A DNA stretch of 64,000 bases from Cognatundibacterium crateris (GCF_010078235.1 NZ_JAABOS010000003.1:434001-498000), one strand, 5' to 3'; counted from the stretch's first letter, positions 39,410 through 48,401 are shown. Notes: generated by a model not told the origin, from the sequence alone. Numbers and translations: made by a program.

Positions 39410-40228
39410 ATGCTGAAACGGCACTTATTTTTCATGCTCCCCTTGATCCTGTGCTCCGCTTGTTGGTATGGCGAGGCTTTTGCAGGCTGCATCAAAAAAA
39501 TTCAAGTGTCTTTGGCGCCGACCGGTTTAAGCGTGATTAGTAATGGCGCCGTGATTAACGGTATTTACCCTGAAATTTTGGAGGGAATGGCGGGCAAAGA
39601 TGGTTGTCAGTTCGAGATGCGCATTGTACCCAGGGCGCGCATGGAGCTCTTATTTGAAAATGGTCAGGCTGACTTGCTGATTCCTGCTATCCGTACCAGT
39701 CGCCGTGATGAATTCGGCATATTTGTTCCTTTGGTCTATACCAGAGCTACCCTGATTTCTATCAATCCGAATCGCCCTCCCATCACCAGCTTGCAAGAGT
39801 TACTGGAGCAAAAACAGCTGAAACTGGCGGTAGTGCGCGGCTATGATTACGGCGACGCTTATCAGCAGGTGCTACAGGATATGCAAAAAGCCGGACGCCT
39901 GATTGTGGAGTCTGACCCGGTTTCGGTGGCGCGCACTATGCGTGCAGGCGCGGCAGATATCACACTGATGGCGCCGTATATTTTTACCGGTGCAGTCCAG
40001 ATCGATAAGCGGGTGGATGATATTCTGGATAAATTGCGCTATGAACCCGTCGCTGAAATTGGCTGGGCCGATAGTGGCGTCTACTTGTCGAAGAAGTCCT
40101 TGACGCCTGAAGACAGGGCAACACTGCAAAGCTTGTTTGAAAACGCTGCAAAATCCGGTATGGTATGGAAAGGTTTTCAACGTTATTACAAAACTGAAGT
40201 GCTGAAAGAGGGGAGCAGGCCGCGCTAA
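39410..40228 (+). CDS. Periplasmic solute-binding-like protein (SBP family 3 type), paralogue 1
   Basis: Exported protein of 272 residues with a signal peptide ending near EAFA (about residue 25). It resembles family 3 amino-acid-binding proteins: GVINGIYPEILEGMAG, VPRARMELLFENGQADLLIPA, then LAVVRGYDYGDAYQQVL and a final KGFQRYYK helix. There is no permease or ATPase nearby, so it may be a sensory or lone binding protein. ATG 39410 has ACGGAG upstream. A second, clearly related gene follows 52 bp later, so the pair arose by tandem duplication. Confidence 0.78.
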   Translation: MLKRHLFFMLPLILCSACWYGEAFAGCIKKIQVSLAPTGLSVISNGAVINGIYPEILEGMAGKDGCQFEMRIVPRARMELLFENGQADLLIPAIRTSRRDEFGIFVPLVYTRATLISINPNRPPITSLQELLEQKQLKLAVVRGYDYGDAYQQVLQDMQKAGRLIVESDPVSVARTMRAGAADITLMAPYIFTGAVQIDKRVDDILDKLRYEPVAEIGWADSGVYLSKKSLTPEDRATLQSLFENAAKSGMVWKGFQRYYKTEVLKEGSRPR

Positions 40229-40280
40229 GCCCAGTGTGCCACCGTCAGCAATGCGGTGAAGTGCGTGTCAGGAGAAAGAT

Positions 40281-41111
40281 TTGTTCGTGTTTTATTTAGT
40301 CAGAGTGGCACTGTACAGTACGGCCTTGAGTTGCCTGTTCTATGCGTCCGGCATCATGGCGGCAGAGTGCAGTCGCAGTATGCAAGTGCCGATGGCTGCA
40401 ACAGGCTTAAGTGTTGTCGCCAACGGGGATTTGATCAGCGGTGTTTATCCTGAAATGCTGAACCAGATATCCCTGAAAAAGACGTGCCAGTTTGATTTAA
40501 GTATCGTGCCACGTGCACGTCAGGAAGCCTTGTTTGAAGCGGGCCAGTCTGATTTGCTGATCCCCGCCGTACGCACCCAAAAGCGTGACCAGTCCGGCAC
40601 TTTCATTCCATTGATACAGAATCGCCCTATGCTGATCTCGCTCAAAGATAGCGGTGCTGCGATCAATCGCTTGTCCGATTTATTTTTGATGAAAGAAGCC
40701 AAGGTGGTGTTAGTCAGAGGTTTTGACTATGGTCCCGCCTATCAGACCTTTGTACGCAGGCTGCAGGCTGAGGGGCAACTGATGTTTGAAGCCGATGTGT
40801 TTTCTGTCGCGCGTACTTTAAAGTCTGGTGCAGCGCGTTACACCGTGCTGGAGCCTTCTGTGATCGCGGGTGCCATCGAAGCCGATATGAGGCTGAACGA
40901 CTTGCACGATAAATTGAATTTTGAAGCCGTGCCTGAATTACCCTGGAGCGAAAATGGCGTCTATCTCTCAAATAAAACGCTGTCGCAGGAGGATGTACAT
41001 ACCCTGAGCCGCGTGTTCGAACAGGTCCGGCAACAGCAACTGGTCTGGAAAGGTCTGCAGCGCTACTACCGTAAAGAAGTAATTGCCGACAGCATGCGGC
41101 CACTGAAATAG
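40281..41111 (+). CDS. Periplasmic solute-binding-like protein, paralogue 2
   Basis: Exported protein of 276 residues, a tandem paralogue of the preceding gene. Shared blocks include ATGLSVVANG / PTGLSVISNG, IVPRARQEALFEAGQSDLLIPA and VLVRGFDYGPAYQ. They also share the pattern of one cysteine just after the signal peptide and one about 50 residues later, probably a disulfide. The signal peptide ends near IMAA. The start is TTG 40281, six to seven bases after GGAGAA. Ligand and partner are unknown. Confidence 0.78.
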   Translation: MFVFYLVRVALYSTALSCLFYASGIMAAECSRSMQVPMAATGLSVVANGDLISGVYPEMLNQISLKKTCQFDLSIVPRARQEALFEAGQSDLLIPAVRTQKRDQSGTFIPLIQNRPMLISLKDSGAAINRLSDLFLMKEAKVVLVRGFDYGPAYQTFVRRLQAEGQLMFEADVFSVARTLKSGAARYTVLEPSVIAGAIEADMRLNDLHDKLNFEAVPELPWSENGVYLSNKTLSQEDVHTLSRVFEQVRQQQLVWKGLQRYYRKEVIADSMRPLK

Positions 41112-41128
41112 CAGCTGGCCAGCGCGCC

Positions 41129-41593
41129 TCAATCCAGCACGATCCGCGTATCGAACTTACTGCGGTGTATAGAGAAGAAGCTGCGTACATTGCGGATATT
41201 GCTCTGCGTGGCAAACAGGCGATGTGCCAGCGCGTGATAAGCCGGCATATCAGCCACCAACATAATCAGCACAAAATCCGGCCCGGGGGATACCCGGTAA
41301 CACTGCTGTACCGCGGTCTCGCCCGCCATCAACTGTTCGAACTTCAGCATCTCTTCGCTGTTCTGGCGATCCAGCGTGATTTCGACGATGGCAGTCAGCT
41401 GACTCGCCAGCCGCTCCGGATTCAGTAAAGCCACCTGGCGCGCAATCACCCCATCTTCCGTCAGTTTTCTGACCCGGCGCAGACAGGTAGGCGGCGAGGC
41501 ATGCACCCTGGCCGCCAGCTCGTGATTGGTCAGGCTTGCATCTTGTTGTAATTGCGACAAAATTCTTTTGTCTAAGTCATCCAGTGCATCCAT
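41129..41593 (-). CDS. Lrp/AsnC family transcriptional regulator
   Basis: DNA-binding regulator of 154 residues. The N-terminal winged helix has DLDKRILSQLQQDASLTNHELA, then RVHASPPTCLRRVRKL as the recognition region. The C-terminal RAM domain has SQLTAIVEITL and CYRVSPGPDFVLIMLVADM. Lrp-type proteins sense amino acids and form octamers. Both a TTG at 41614 and ATG 41593 are open; ATG gives the normal MDALDDLDKRIL start. It is divergent from glmS across a 160-bp AT-rich gap with inverted repeats, which are likely its own operators. Confidence 0.92.
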   Translation of the reverse strand: MDALDDLDKRILSQLQQDASLTNHELAARVHASPPTCLRRVRKLTEDGVIARQVALLNPERLASQLTAIVEITLDRQNSEEMLKFEQLMAGETAVQQCYRVSPGPDFVLIMLVADMPAYHALAHRLFATQSNIRNVRSFFSIHRSKFDTRIVLD

Positions 41594-41662
41594 AGTGATG
41601 AAATATCCTTCCAAAAATACTTATATATTGAAATTTATAGTGATATATGTTTGACGATTTCA

Positions 41663-41697
41663 TTATATTTCAAAGATGAGTAAATTTTGAAATATAA
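41663..41697. promoter_or_regulatory. AT-rich 12-bp inverted repeat in the lrp-glmS divergent region
   Basis: TTATATTTCAAA (41663-41674) and TTTGAAATATAA (41686-41697) are perfect inverted arms 11 bp apart. A related half-site (ATATTGAAATTTATA) lies at about 41625-41639. Lrp/AsnC proteins bind such AT-rich repeats, so autoregulation of the divergent regulator is plausible. Confidence 0.5.
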
Positions 41698-41753
41698 ATT
41701 CATGCACTCTCGATTAGCATGGCAACATCTTAATTTTTCTTTGTGAGGCCATT

Positions 41754-43571
41754 ATGTGCGGTATCGTCGGTGCAGTTGCTCAACGTAATATCACTCCAGT
41801 ATTGCTGGAAGGTTTGAAGCGTCTGGAATACCGCGGTTACGATTCCTGCGGTGTGGCCTTGCATGTCAACGGTGAACTGCAGCGTTCGCGCAGCACTTCA
41901 CGCGTTGCTGAATTGCAGGCGCAGGTGGATCAGACTGGTCTGGCTGGCTTTACCGGCATCGCCCACACCCGCTGGGCCACGCATGGCGTGCCATCTTCCG
42001 CGAATGCCCATCCGCATTTTTCGCGCGAACGTATCGCACTGGTTCACAACGGCATTATCGAAAACCACGAAGAACTGCGCGCCGAACTGAGCGCACTCGG
42101 CTATGTGTTTGAAAGCCAGACCGATACCGAAGTGATCGCGCATCTGGTCGATCATCTGTATCAGGGCGACCTGTTTGAAACCGTGAAGTTAGCCGTCAAA
42201 CGCCTGGTGGGTGCTTATGCGATAGGCGTATTCTGCCGCGATGAACCACACCGCGTGGTCGGTGCCCGTCATGGCTCACCGCTGATCGTTGGTGTTGGCG
42301 AAGGTGAAAATTTCCTCGCCTCTGACGCGATGGCACTGGCCGGTGTAACTGATCAGATTATCTATCTGGAAGAGGGCGACGTCGTTGACCTGCAATTGCA
42401 GCGTTACTGGATCGTGGATATCGAAGGCAAAGACGTGCAACGTGAAGTGCGCACCGTACACGCACACAGCGGCGCGGCCGAACTGGGCCCGTATCGCCAC
42501 TACATGCAGAAAGAAATTTTCGAACAGCCACGCGCCATCAGCGATACGCTGGAAGGCCTGACCAACATCATGCCTGAACTGTTTGGTGACAAGGCATTTG
42601 AAGTTTTCAAAAAGATAGACTCCGTGTTGATCCTGGCTTGTGGCACCAGCTACTATGCAGGTTCCACCGCGAAATACTGGCTGGAATCCATCGCTAAAAT
42701 TCCGGTCAGCGTCGAGATCGCCAGTGAATACCGCTACCGCGACAGCGTGCCTAACCCTAACACCCTGGTCGTCACCATTTCCCAAAGTGGCGAAACCGCT
42801 GACACCATCGCCGCGCTCAAACATGCACGCAGCCTGGGCATGGAACACACACTGACCATCTGCAATGTCTCCACCAGCGCCATGGTGCGTGAATGCGTAC
42901 TGTCCTACATCACGCACGCCGGTGTCGAAGTCGGGGTCGCATCGACCAAGGCCTTCACTACCCAGCTGGTTGCCTTGTTCCTGCTGACGCTGACCCTGGC
43001 GCAGTCCAAAGGCCGTCTGACTGCTGAAGATGAAGCCGCGCATATCAAGGCGTTGCGCCATTTGCCATCCGCAGTCAGCGCCGTGCTGGCGCTGGAGCCG
43101 CAAATCATTTCCTGGGCTGAGCAATTTGCCGCTAAAGAAAACGCCTTATTCCTGGGCCGTGGCCTGCATTATCCAATCGCACTCGAAGGCGCGCTCAAGC
43201 TCAAAGAAATTTCTTACATCCACGCTGAAGCCTATCCGGCCGGTGAATTGAAACATGGCCCGTTGGCCCTGGTCACCAAAGAAATGCCAGTCGTGACCGT
43301 GGCACCGAATGATGCGCTGATTGAAAAACTCAAATCCAATCTGCAGGAAGTCCGCGCACGTGGCGGTGAATTGTTTGTATTCGCCGATGCCGATTCCCAC
43401 ATCACCTCCAGCGAAGGCGTACACGTCATCCGCCTGCCAGAACACTATGGCCAGCTGTCCGCCATCCTGCACGTCGTACCACTGCAATTACTCGCCTACC
43501 ACACCGCCCTGGCCCGCGGCACCGACGTCGACAAGCCACGTAATCTGGCGAAGAGTGTGACGGTGGAGTGA
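41754..43571 (+). CDS. glmS: Glutamine:fructose-6-phosphate aminotransferase
   Basis: Makes glucosamine-6-phosphate, the first committed step to UDP-GlcNAc. The 605-residue protein has the N-terminal glutaminase domain (Cys2 nucleophile in [30 protein letters not shown]) and two SIS isomerase domains ([36 protein letters not shown]). It ends with [13 protein letters not shown], the conserved tail recognised as attTn7. GAGG precedes ATG 41754. The DNA after its stop carries Tn7-like end repeats. Confidence 0.97.
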   Translation: MCGIVGAVAQRNITPVLLEGLKRLEYRGYDSCGVALHVNGELQRSRSTSRVAELQAQVDQTGLAGFTGIAHTRWATHGVPSSANAHPHFSRERIALVHNGIIENHEELRAELSALGYVFESQTDTEVIAHLVDHLYQGDLFETVKLAVKRLVGAYAIGVFCRDEPHRVVGARHGSPLIVGVGEGENFLASDAMALAGVTDQIIYLEEGDVVDLQLQRYWIVDIEGKDVQREVRTVHAHSGAAELGPYRHYMQKEIFEQPRAISDTLEGLTNIMPELFGDKAFEVFKKIDSVLILACGTSYYAGSTAKYWLESIAKIPVSVEIASEYRYRDSVPNPNTLVVTISQSGETADTIAALKHARSLGMEHTLTICNVSTSAMVRECVLSYITHAGVEVGVASTKAFTTQLVALFLLTLTLAQSKGRLTAEDEAAHIKALRHLPSAVSAVLALEPQIISWAEQFAAKENALFLGRGLHYPIALEGALKLKEISYIHAEAYPAGELKHGPLALVTKEMPVVTVAPNDALIEKLKSNLQEVRARGGELFVFADADSHITSSEGVHVIRLPEHYGQLSAILHVVPLQLLAYHTALARGTDVDKPRNLAKSVTVE

Positions 43572-43576
43572 TTGTT

Positions 43577-43615
43577 CCCGACAATTTGTAACTAGAGCAA
43601 ATAAAGTTGGTCGGG
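43577..43615 (+). other. Inverted repeat just after glmS
   Basis: CCCGAC (43577-43582) and GTCGGG (43610-43615) form a 6-bp stem around a 27-nt loop, 6 bp after the glmS stop. It may be the native glmS transcript end, although no T-run follows. Confidence 0.3.
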
Positions 43616-43616
43616 C

Positions 43617-43690
43617 TGTGTTTGTTGACATTAAAGTCGTAAATTTCTCAGCAGGAATGGACATTAAATTCGTAAATTCCTGCTGAGAAA
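43617..43690 (+). repeat. Tn7-like transposon end relic (two TnsB-site-like direct repeats)
   Basis: Two direct copies, GACATTAAAGTCGTAAATT (43627-43645) and GACATTAAATTCGTAAATT (43660-43678), are 18/19 identical and spaced 33 bp. They resemble the repeated TnsB-binding motif of Tn7 ends as I recall it (GACAATAAAGTCTTAAACT; 16/19 to copy 1). TGT trinucleotides that could be the terminus occur at 43617 and 43623, about 45-51 bp past the glmS stop. An alternating 15-bp inverted repeat (TTTCTCAGCAGGAAT, 43644-43658, with 43676-43690) is interleaved. No transposase gene remains. IS21-family ends also contain multiple repeats and are the main alternative. Confidence 0.5.
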
Positions 43691-43870
43691 ATAGTCTGGA
43701 CTCTCGGAAACAACTTTCTGTTCCAATAGGGCCATTTGCGGATCCACGTAGCTCGCAAGCCACGTGCGAACGATGACTTTGCTAACTGCCTTATGCGCCG
43801 TTCTCTCCTTGGCGATTAATTGCCGACGTAGTCTGAAAGCAACATCAATAACATGGCGGGGATTTGACAC
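43664..43870 (-). pseudogene. Unrecognised open frame, possible gene fragment
   Basis: A 68-codon frame from GTG 43870, open upstream to a TGA about 10 codons earlier, runs leftward and ends inside the Tn7-like repeat array. The peptide (NPRHVIDVAFRLRRQLIAKE, then VIVRTWLASYVDPQMALLEQ) has protein-like composition but I do not recognise it. It has no clear ribosome site. It may be the 3' remnant of a cargo gene, or chance. The rest of 43691-43940 shows nothing else. Confidence 0.25.
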
Positions 43871-43940
43871 AAGAGCGTCTGGTGACGATAGATCACTTCA
43901 GTTAACCATTACCTGCTCCCCAACTTTAATGGGAAATCAA

Positions 43941-46223
43941 TCAAGAACATTGTGCCAATTTCTTCTCCGTCACCCGTGAGTCAAAATCAATTTGGTACTG
44001 ATCAAGTAAATCGCGTTTGCTAATCAGATCCAATTGCGTAGCAAGAAACTGACGTTTCTTCTTGTTAATAAATGGCTGAAAAATTCTTTTTGGCATCGGC
44101 CCATAGCAACATAGCGCAGCCAGCCCTGCAGCGATCCAACAAAAAAAATTGAGGTAATGACTGTATGGCGCCTGGATTGGATAGAATTTATCAAAAACGT
44201 ATGGCAGCCCGCAAAGAATGACTGCCAGTGCGCCGAAGAGTAAGGCAAGCCGAATATCCCAACGTCGCTGAATTTCAGCAGTTTTTTGGACGAGATTATT
44301 GACTAGATTGTGTTCGTCCAACTGGCGTTGCTTTTCGATTTCGATAGCCGCTGCCTTTGCAGCCCTGGCTTCTTTTTCTGCGATTTCAATCTGATTAGTT
44401 TTATCGGCAATTTCGCTATCATGAAGCAGTTTTCTAGCTTGGGCGTCAAACTCAGACTGTGCTAAATTCGCTTTGTACATCAACATCTCATTCTCAGCCT
44501 CTGACAAATTTCTTTTAAGTTCTGACTCCACACCGCTCATTGTTTGCTTTAGCTCTTGTATTTCTTTGTCCTTTTCTGCAGAAACGAGATTTGCCGCATG
44601 CTCTCCCGCAGCTATTCGAATCTCCTCAATAAGGCTAGGGATACTTTCAACAGTGACCAAGTGTGGGTCGCCCAGGTTCTTTCTAACTAATATTTCAGCC
44701 CCACGAGGAGTCCGTGACCAAATATCGAAGGATCGTGATAATTCAGGATCATCGTTTGACATGAGCTGAGCCACACGACTACGAACTTGAAGATCGGACT
44801 GTGGAATACTCGTGCAATTTGCCAACAGTCGATGATATGGCAAACTCGAAGTGGTTATGCTACCGAGCATCAACAGCAAGATCGCAGCTAGTGATTGATC
44901 GGTAATGGCGGCCGGCATTTCTGACTGATCGTATACGTTTTGACCTATCAAGAAATTTTCCGAAAGATTGGATAATCGAGAATTTCTTGTAATGAAAATA
45001 TACCTTGTCAACGACAAGTCTCGCCTAATTGTCCGATTATTTTGTCTCAACCTGACAATGCTCGCGATGGACGAAGCGTCTCTTCGGCGCGCTTCGTCAT
45101 GTGCGTATTCGCCAATTTGATTTGATAGTTGATCCTCTAAATCCTTAGAAATAAATGCGAGGGACCCTGTACTAGATGGAGCAGGCTGAATTTGAATTCC
45201 GAGGTTTTTAACTTCGGCGTAAATATTGTCTAAAGTTGCCGCAATACGCCGCACAAAATGTGCGTTGCTAATCATCCTAATTCCAATCGCACCATACGAG
45301 CACCTATTTTCATATGCACTCAAGGCAGCCTTAATATTGTTCCCGGCTTCTTCTAGGCTATGTGTGAAAATTGCGATTCTGGCCTTTGCATTGATAAGCT
45401 GATCCAGTAAATCTTTCGCATATACATGGCGCTCAGGTGTGTCTAAATCCAGCAAGTCCATCAAAAGGGGGGTGTCAAGAAAAAACCAAGTATTTCCAAG
45501 TGACTGAGCAGCTTTGGGATTACAAAAATTAAGTACTGCTTCTACAACTATTGCACCATTTGCTACACGTTGAACCAGTTCGTAGAGTTCAGTCGATTCA
45601 TTTTTTAGATTCAAAATATATGCGGAAAATATAGTGTTTAGCCACTGAGTTTTTCGCGCATCCAATGACTTTAGAGAAGTGTCACCTGTTGTCGGTGTCA
45701 GTGAGAGCGTGCTGCTCGCGCCATCAGACTTCAATTTAAGCCCTTTGGGATCTGGCATCGGGAAGCTTTGCAGCCGCACTACAAATGCTGCGTCAATCTC
45801 GTCGTTTGAGAGAGTCAAACCGCCATGTCTTTGAAGTTCACTGCAAGTGAATGATCTAAAGGCCTCAAACAGTTGCGTAATCGTAGTCTCTTCGATTGAT
45901 GGACTATCTTTGATGTCAGAAGCAACTTTGTATAAAACGTTGTTGTAAGTCCTAGATATTTCTACTAAATAACCAAGTTCAACAAATTTTGGTGTGACTT
46001 CGGAAATGGCGTATGGGTGAATTTTCGATCCGTAAAGACTTGAAAAGCAATTACTTACAACTGTGGGTTCGAAAATCCTGCCGGCTTGGGACTTAAAGAT
46101 AGGGGCAAATAGTGGCAAGAGGCCCTTAATAATACCAACGCTGTCAGTACTCTTTTGGTTCCCCATTAAAAATGCGAACGTAACTCGTGCTTTAAAGTCC
46201 TCATCCTGCATGTCCATAATCAT
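43941..46223 (-). CDS. Membrane-anchored protein with a PIN-like nuclease domain and coiled coil
   Basis: A 760-residue protein not recognised as a named family. Residues 1-110 look like a helical/winged-helix region. Residues about 243-420 fit a PIN-like fold: TWFFLDTPLLMDLL (Asp250), SLEEAG (Glu near 290), RRRDASSIASIV (Asp382), then YIFITRNSRLSNL (Thr412/Asn414). Residues about 540-655 form a charged coiled coil. Two membrane helices (about 657-677, 688-708) and a short basic tail follow. The domain set suggests a membrane-tethered RNase, perhaps for defence or conflict. ATG 46223 has AGGGAAGG seven bases upstream. It lies in the AT-richer insert after glmS, behind a SIR2-like stub in the same frame. 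Confidence 0.62.
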   Translation of the reverse strand: MIMDMQDEDFKARVTFAFLMGNQKSTDSVGIIKGLLPLFAPIFKSQAGRIFEPTVVSNCFSSLYGSKIHPYAISEVTPKFVELGYLVEISRTYNNVLYKVASDIKDSPSIEETTITQLFEAFRSFTCSELQRHGGLTLSNDEIDAAFVVRLQSFPMPDPKGLKLKSDGASSTLSLTPTTGDTSLKSLDARKTQWLNTIFSAYILNLKNESTELYELVQRVANGAIVVEAVLNFCNPKAAQSLGNTWFFLDTPLLMDLLDLDTPERHVYAKDLLDQLINAKARIAIFTHSLEEAGNNIKAALSAYENRCSYGAIGIRMISNAHFVRRIAATLDNIYAEVKNLGIQIQPAPSSTGSLAFISKDLEDQLSNQIGEYAHDEARRRDASSIASIVRLRQNNRTIRRDLSLTRYIFITRNSRLSNLSENFLIGQNVYDQSEMPAAITDQSLAAILLLMLGSITTSSLPYHRLLANCTSIPQSDLQVRSRVAQLMSNDDPELSRSFDIWSRTPRGAEILVRKNLGDPHLVTVESIPSLIEEIRIAAGEHAANLVSAEKDKEIQELKQTMSGVESELKRNLSEAENEMLMYKANLAQSEFDAQARKLLHDSEIADKTNQIEIAEKEARAAKAAAIEIEKQRQLDEHNLVNNLVQKTAEIQRRWDIRLALLFGALAVILCGLPYVFDKFYPIQAPYSHYLNFFCWIAAGLAALCCYGPMPKRIFQPFINKKKRQFLATQLDLISKRDLLDQYQIDFDSRVTEKKLAQCS

Positions 46224-46262
46224 TGGCAGACCTTCCCTGTTTTTCTTAATATTTGAATTCTA

Positions 46263-46373
46263 TTAGCCAGCAGCCTTGGATATACCAGCACCTGCAAAGA
46301 CTGCAACATTCTGTTCATCAAGAGCCTTGACAATGCTCTTGATGAACGCTTCAATTTCACGGCCAAACTCCAT
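46263..46373 (-). pseudogene. Truncated SIR2-like domain gene (N-terminal stub)
   Basis: A 36-codon frame starts at ATG 46373 after a strong GAGGAG ribosome site. The peptide has an amphipathic helix (FIKSIVKALDEQ) followed by NVAVFAGAGISKAAG, the NAD-binding GAGxS motif at the start of SIR2-like domains in antiphage proteins. Two stops (TAA TAG) follow at once. The rest of a SIR2 domain is absent. The reading frame after the stops leads, in phase, into the 760-residue downstream gene, so deletion fused the stub close to it. A 13-bp inverted repeat (46310-46344 area, GTTCATCAAGAGC) lies inside. Confidence 0.6.
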
Positions 46374-46538
46374 ACATTCTCCTCAAGAGAACGTTGGAAA
46401 ATATAATTTTTGACAAAATTACACGCTTTTGCCAAGAATATCACTAGTAGTAATAATTGTAACAAAATAATTAAATGTATGAGCAGTACCATAGTTCGAT
46501 TTTGATCTGCCCAATTTCCAGCATCCGTCCCCACTCTT

Positions 46539-48136
46539 TCACCACCCCTGCACCTGACTAAAACTCAACTCAAATTTACTCAGGTATTTGCGTAAGCGGT
46601 CGGCGTCGTTCGGGGTTTTTTTGTCTTTGCGGCTGTGCTCATATAAGGCGCGGCCGGCGTCGGACAGGCTGGCGGATTGTTTGCAGATCTGGATTACATA
46701 GGCCAATTGGACGCGGTCGAAGGGGTCGATCTGGGTTTGCAGCGCGATCCAGTCCGGGTGGCTGAGGGTTGACTGCGTAGCCAGCGCGCTTTGCTCAGAT
46801 CCTTGATTGCGCAAGCTCAGGCGCTGTACTTCGGCCTGTACCAGTGGCTGATCGATGCGGCCGGAATCGGCCAGAGTGGCCATGCGTAGTAAGCTGCCGG
46901 ACAGGTCGCGGAAATTTCCGGCCCATTGCGTGCTGCCCGCCATCGCGTATTGCAGGTAAATTTTTTTGCATCGGAATTGAAGCGCACTTTTTTACCTAGC
47001 TGGCCGGCGATGCGTTCCAGTTCAAATTCCAGATTGGGTTCTATATCTTCGCGCCTGTCCTTCAGGCCGGGCAGGGTGTACAGCCAGGTATTGATACGCG
47101 CGAATAAATCCTCACGAAAACGCCCATCCCTGACATCCTGGCTCAGGTCTCTGTGCGTACCGGCGATAAGCTGAAACTGGCTGGAGATTTCTTTGTCGCT
47201 GCCCATGGGGAAGAAGCGTTTTTCTTCTATCGCTTTCAGCAGCATGGCTTGCTCATCTAAGCCCAGCTCACCTATCTCATCTAAAAACAGTAAGCCGTTT
47301 TCTGCTGCTTTCAGATAACCGGCGCGCGCTTGTAAGGCGCCGGTAAATGCGCCCTTGGTATGGCCGAACAAGGCAGACATGGCGCCTTCACCGCGCAAGG
47401 TGGCGCAGTTGACGTCGATAAAATCGCCTTGTAACTGATGTTTGGCGCGTTTTAATTCGTAAATGCGTCGCGCCAGAAAAGACTTGCCGGTTCCTGTCGG
47501 GCCGGTCAGCAGTATGGGTGAGGAAGAGCGCAGCGCGACTTGTTCGATCTCGGCGATCGTGGCATTGAAGGCGGCGTTTTGGGTTGCGATGCCGAATTTG
47601 AGAAAGGACAGGTCTTCTTCCCGTTCGGCTTCAAAGCGGCTGGCTAACTGGTTGTATTGCGAGAGGTCCAGATCGACGATGGCGAATGCGTTGCTGTCAT
47701 CGCGCTGCGGATTGCGTGGTGGCGATGTCTGCAGCAGCTTCGCAGGGAAGTAGCGTGTTTCGGTCAACAGGAACAGACAAATCTGCGCAACGTGGGTGCC
47801 GGTGGTGATGTGCACCAGATAGTTATTCTGTTCGGTATTGAACTGATAGCGACGCGCAAAATCATGCAGTGCTGAATACACCTCAACGAAATCCCAGGGG
47901 TCACGCATGCGCAGCAGCACCGGTTCGACCACAGTCTCCGGTGAGATGCGTTTGATATCTGCGGTAATCAGCCTGAGTAAAGCGTCATGCGCGCCGATGT
48001 GGAACAGGACCAGCCGGTGTACCAACATATCCTCTTGCTGGCACAGCGCTATCGTCGGACGCCAGCGGCTCCAACGCTGCGCGCTGAAACCGGCATCCAG
48101 TGTTGTGCCCAGAAAGCTGAAAATCACATTATCCAT
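46539..48136 (-). pseudogene. rtcR: RtcR, sigma-54 activator of the RNA-repair operon (frameshifted)
   Basis: RtcR senses RNA damage through an N-terminal CARF-like domain (HITTGTHVAQICLFLLTE) and activates the rtc operon with sigma-54. The AAA domain is intact: Walker A GPTGTGKS, GAFTGA loop, LLFLDEIGEL, and REDLFARIN. After VRFNSDAKK the frame breaks at a run of seven A (T7 at 46961-46967 on the plus strand). The continuation (YLQYAMAGSTQWAGNFRDL) is in another frame. Adding one A gives exactly 532 codons, the length I recall for E. coli RtcR. So it is a recent mutation, a sequencing error, or slippage at the homopolymer. If real, the DNA-binding C-terminus is lost. It is divergent from the operon it should control. 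Confidence 0.88.
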
Positions 48137-48271
48137 TTTTATAAATACGTATCTGAAAATATATGGAATTGATTTTCCTATAGTGATCTATTTTTTGCAA
48201 AGTATTTTGTTTTTAAAAAAATTCCTTATAAATCAAGTGTTTGTAAATTTTTTAGGAAAACTGTGCAGAGC

Positions 48272-48287
48272 TGGCACGCTTATCGCA
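48272..48287 (+). promoter_or_regulatory. Sigma-54 (-24/-12) promoter of the rtc operon
   Basis: TGGCACGCTTATCGCA matches the consensus TGGCACGNNNNTTGCW with one deviation (TCGC for TTGC) and the proper GG-N10-GC spacing. It lies 136 bp from the divergent rtcR start and faces the slipin-rtcBA genes, as expected for RtcR control. With GC at 48285-48286 as -13/-12, transcription would start at about 48298. Confidence 0.88.
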
Positions 48288-48401
48288 ATACAGTCAGGGT
48301 CTTCAGTGACATGGATTGCAACAGGTAAGGGTTCCAAAGCCCTTCCGGTGCTTCCGCCTCCACCACGGTTTTCCGTCAGGTGTATCGGCAGGAAGTATGC
48401 C

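Noticed and set aside
41594..41753. glmS ribozyme or riboswitch in the glmS leader
   Set aside because: The leader is short and AT-rich with no ribozyme-like core; the glmS ribozyme is mainly a Gram-positive element.
42276..43124. 282-codon open frame antisense to glmS
   Set aside because: A shadow of the conserved glmS frame; composition follows the opposite strand's codon bias.
46220..46534. Hydrophobic 104-codon frame upstream of the PIN-like gene
   Set aside because: It overlaps the SIR2-like stub in another frame. The stub has a strong ribosome site and a real motif, while this frame is an AT-rich artefact.
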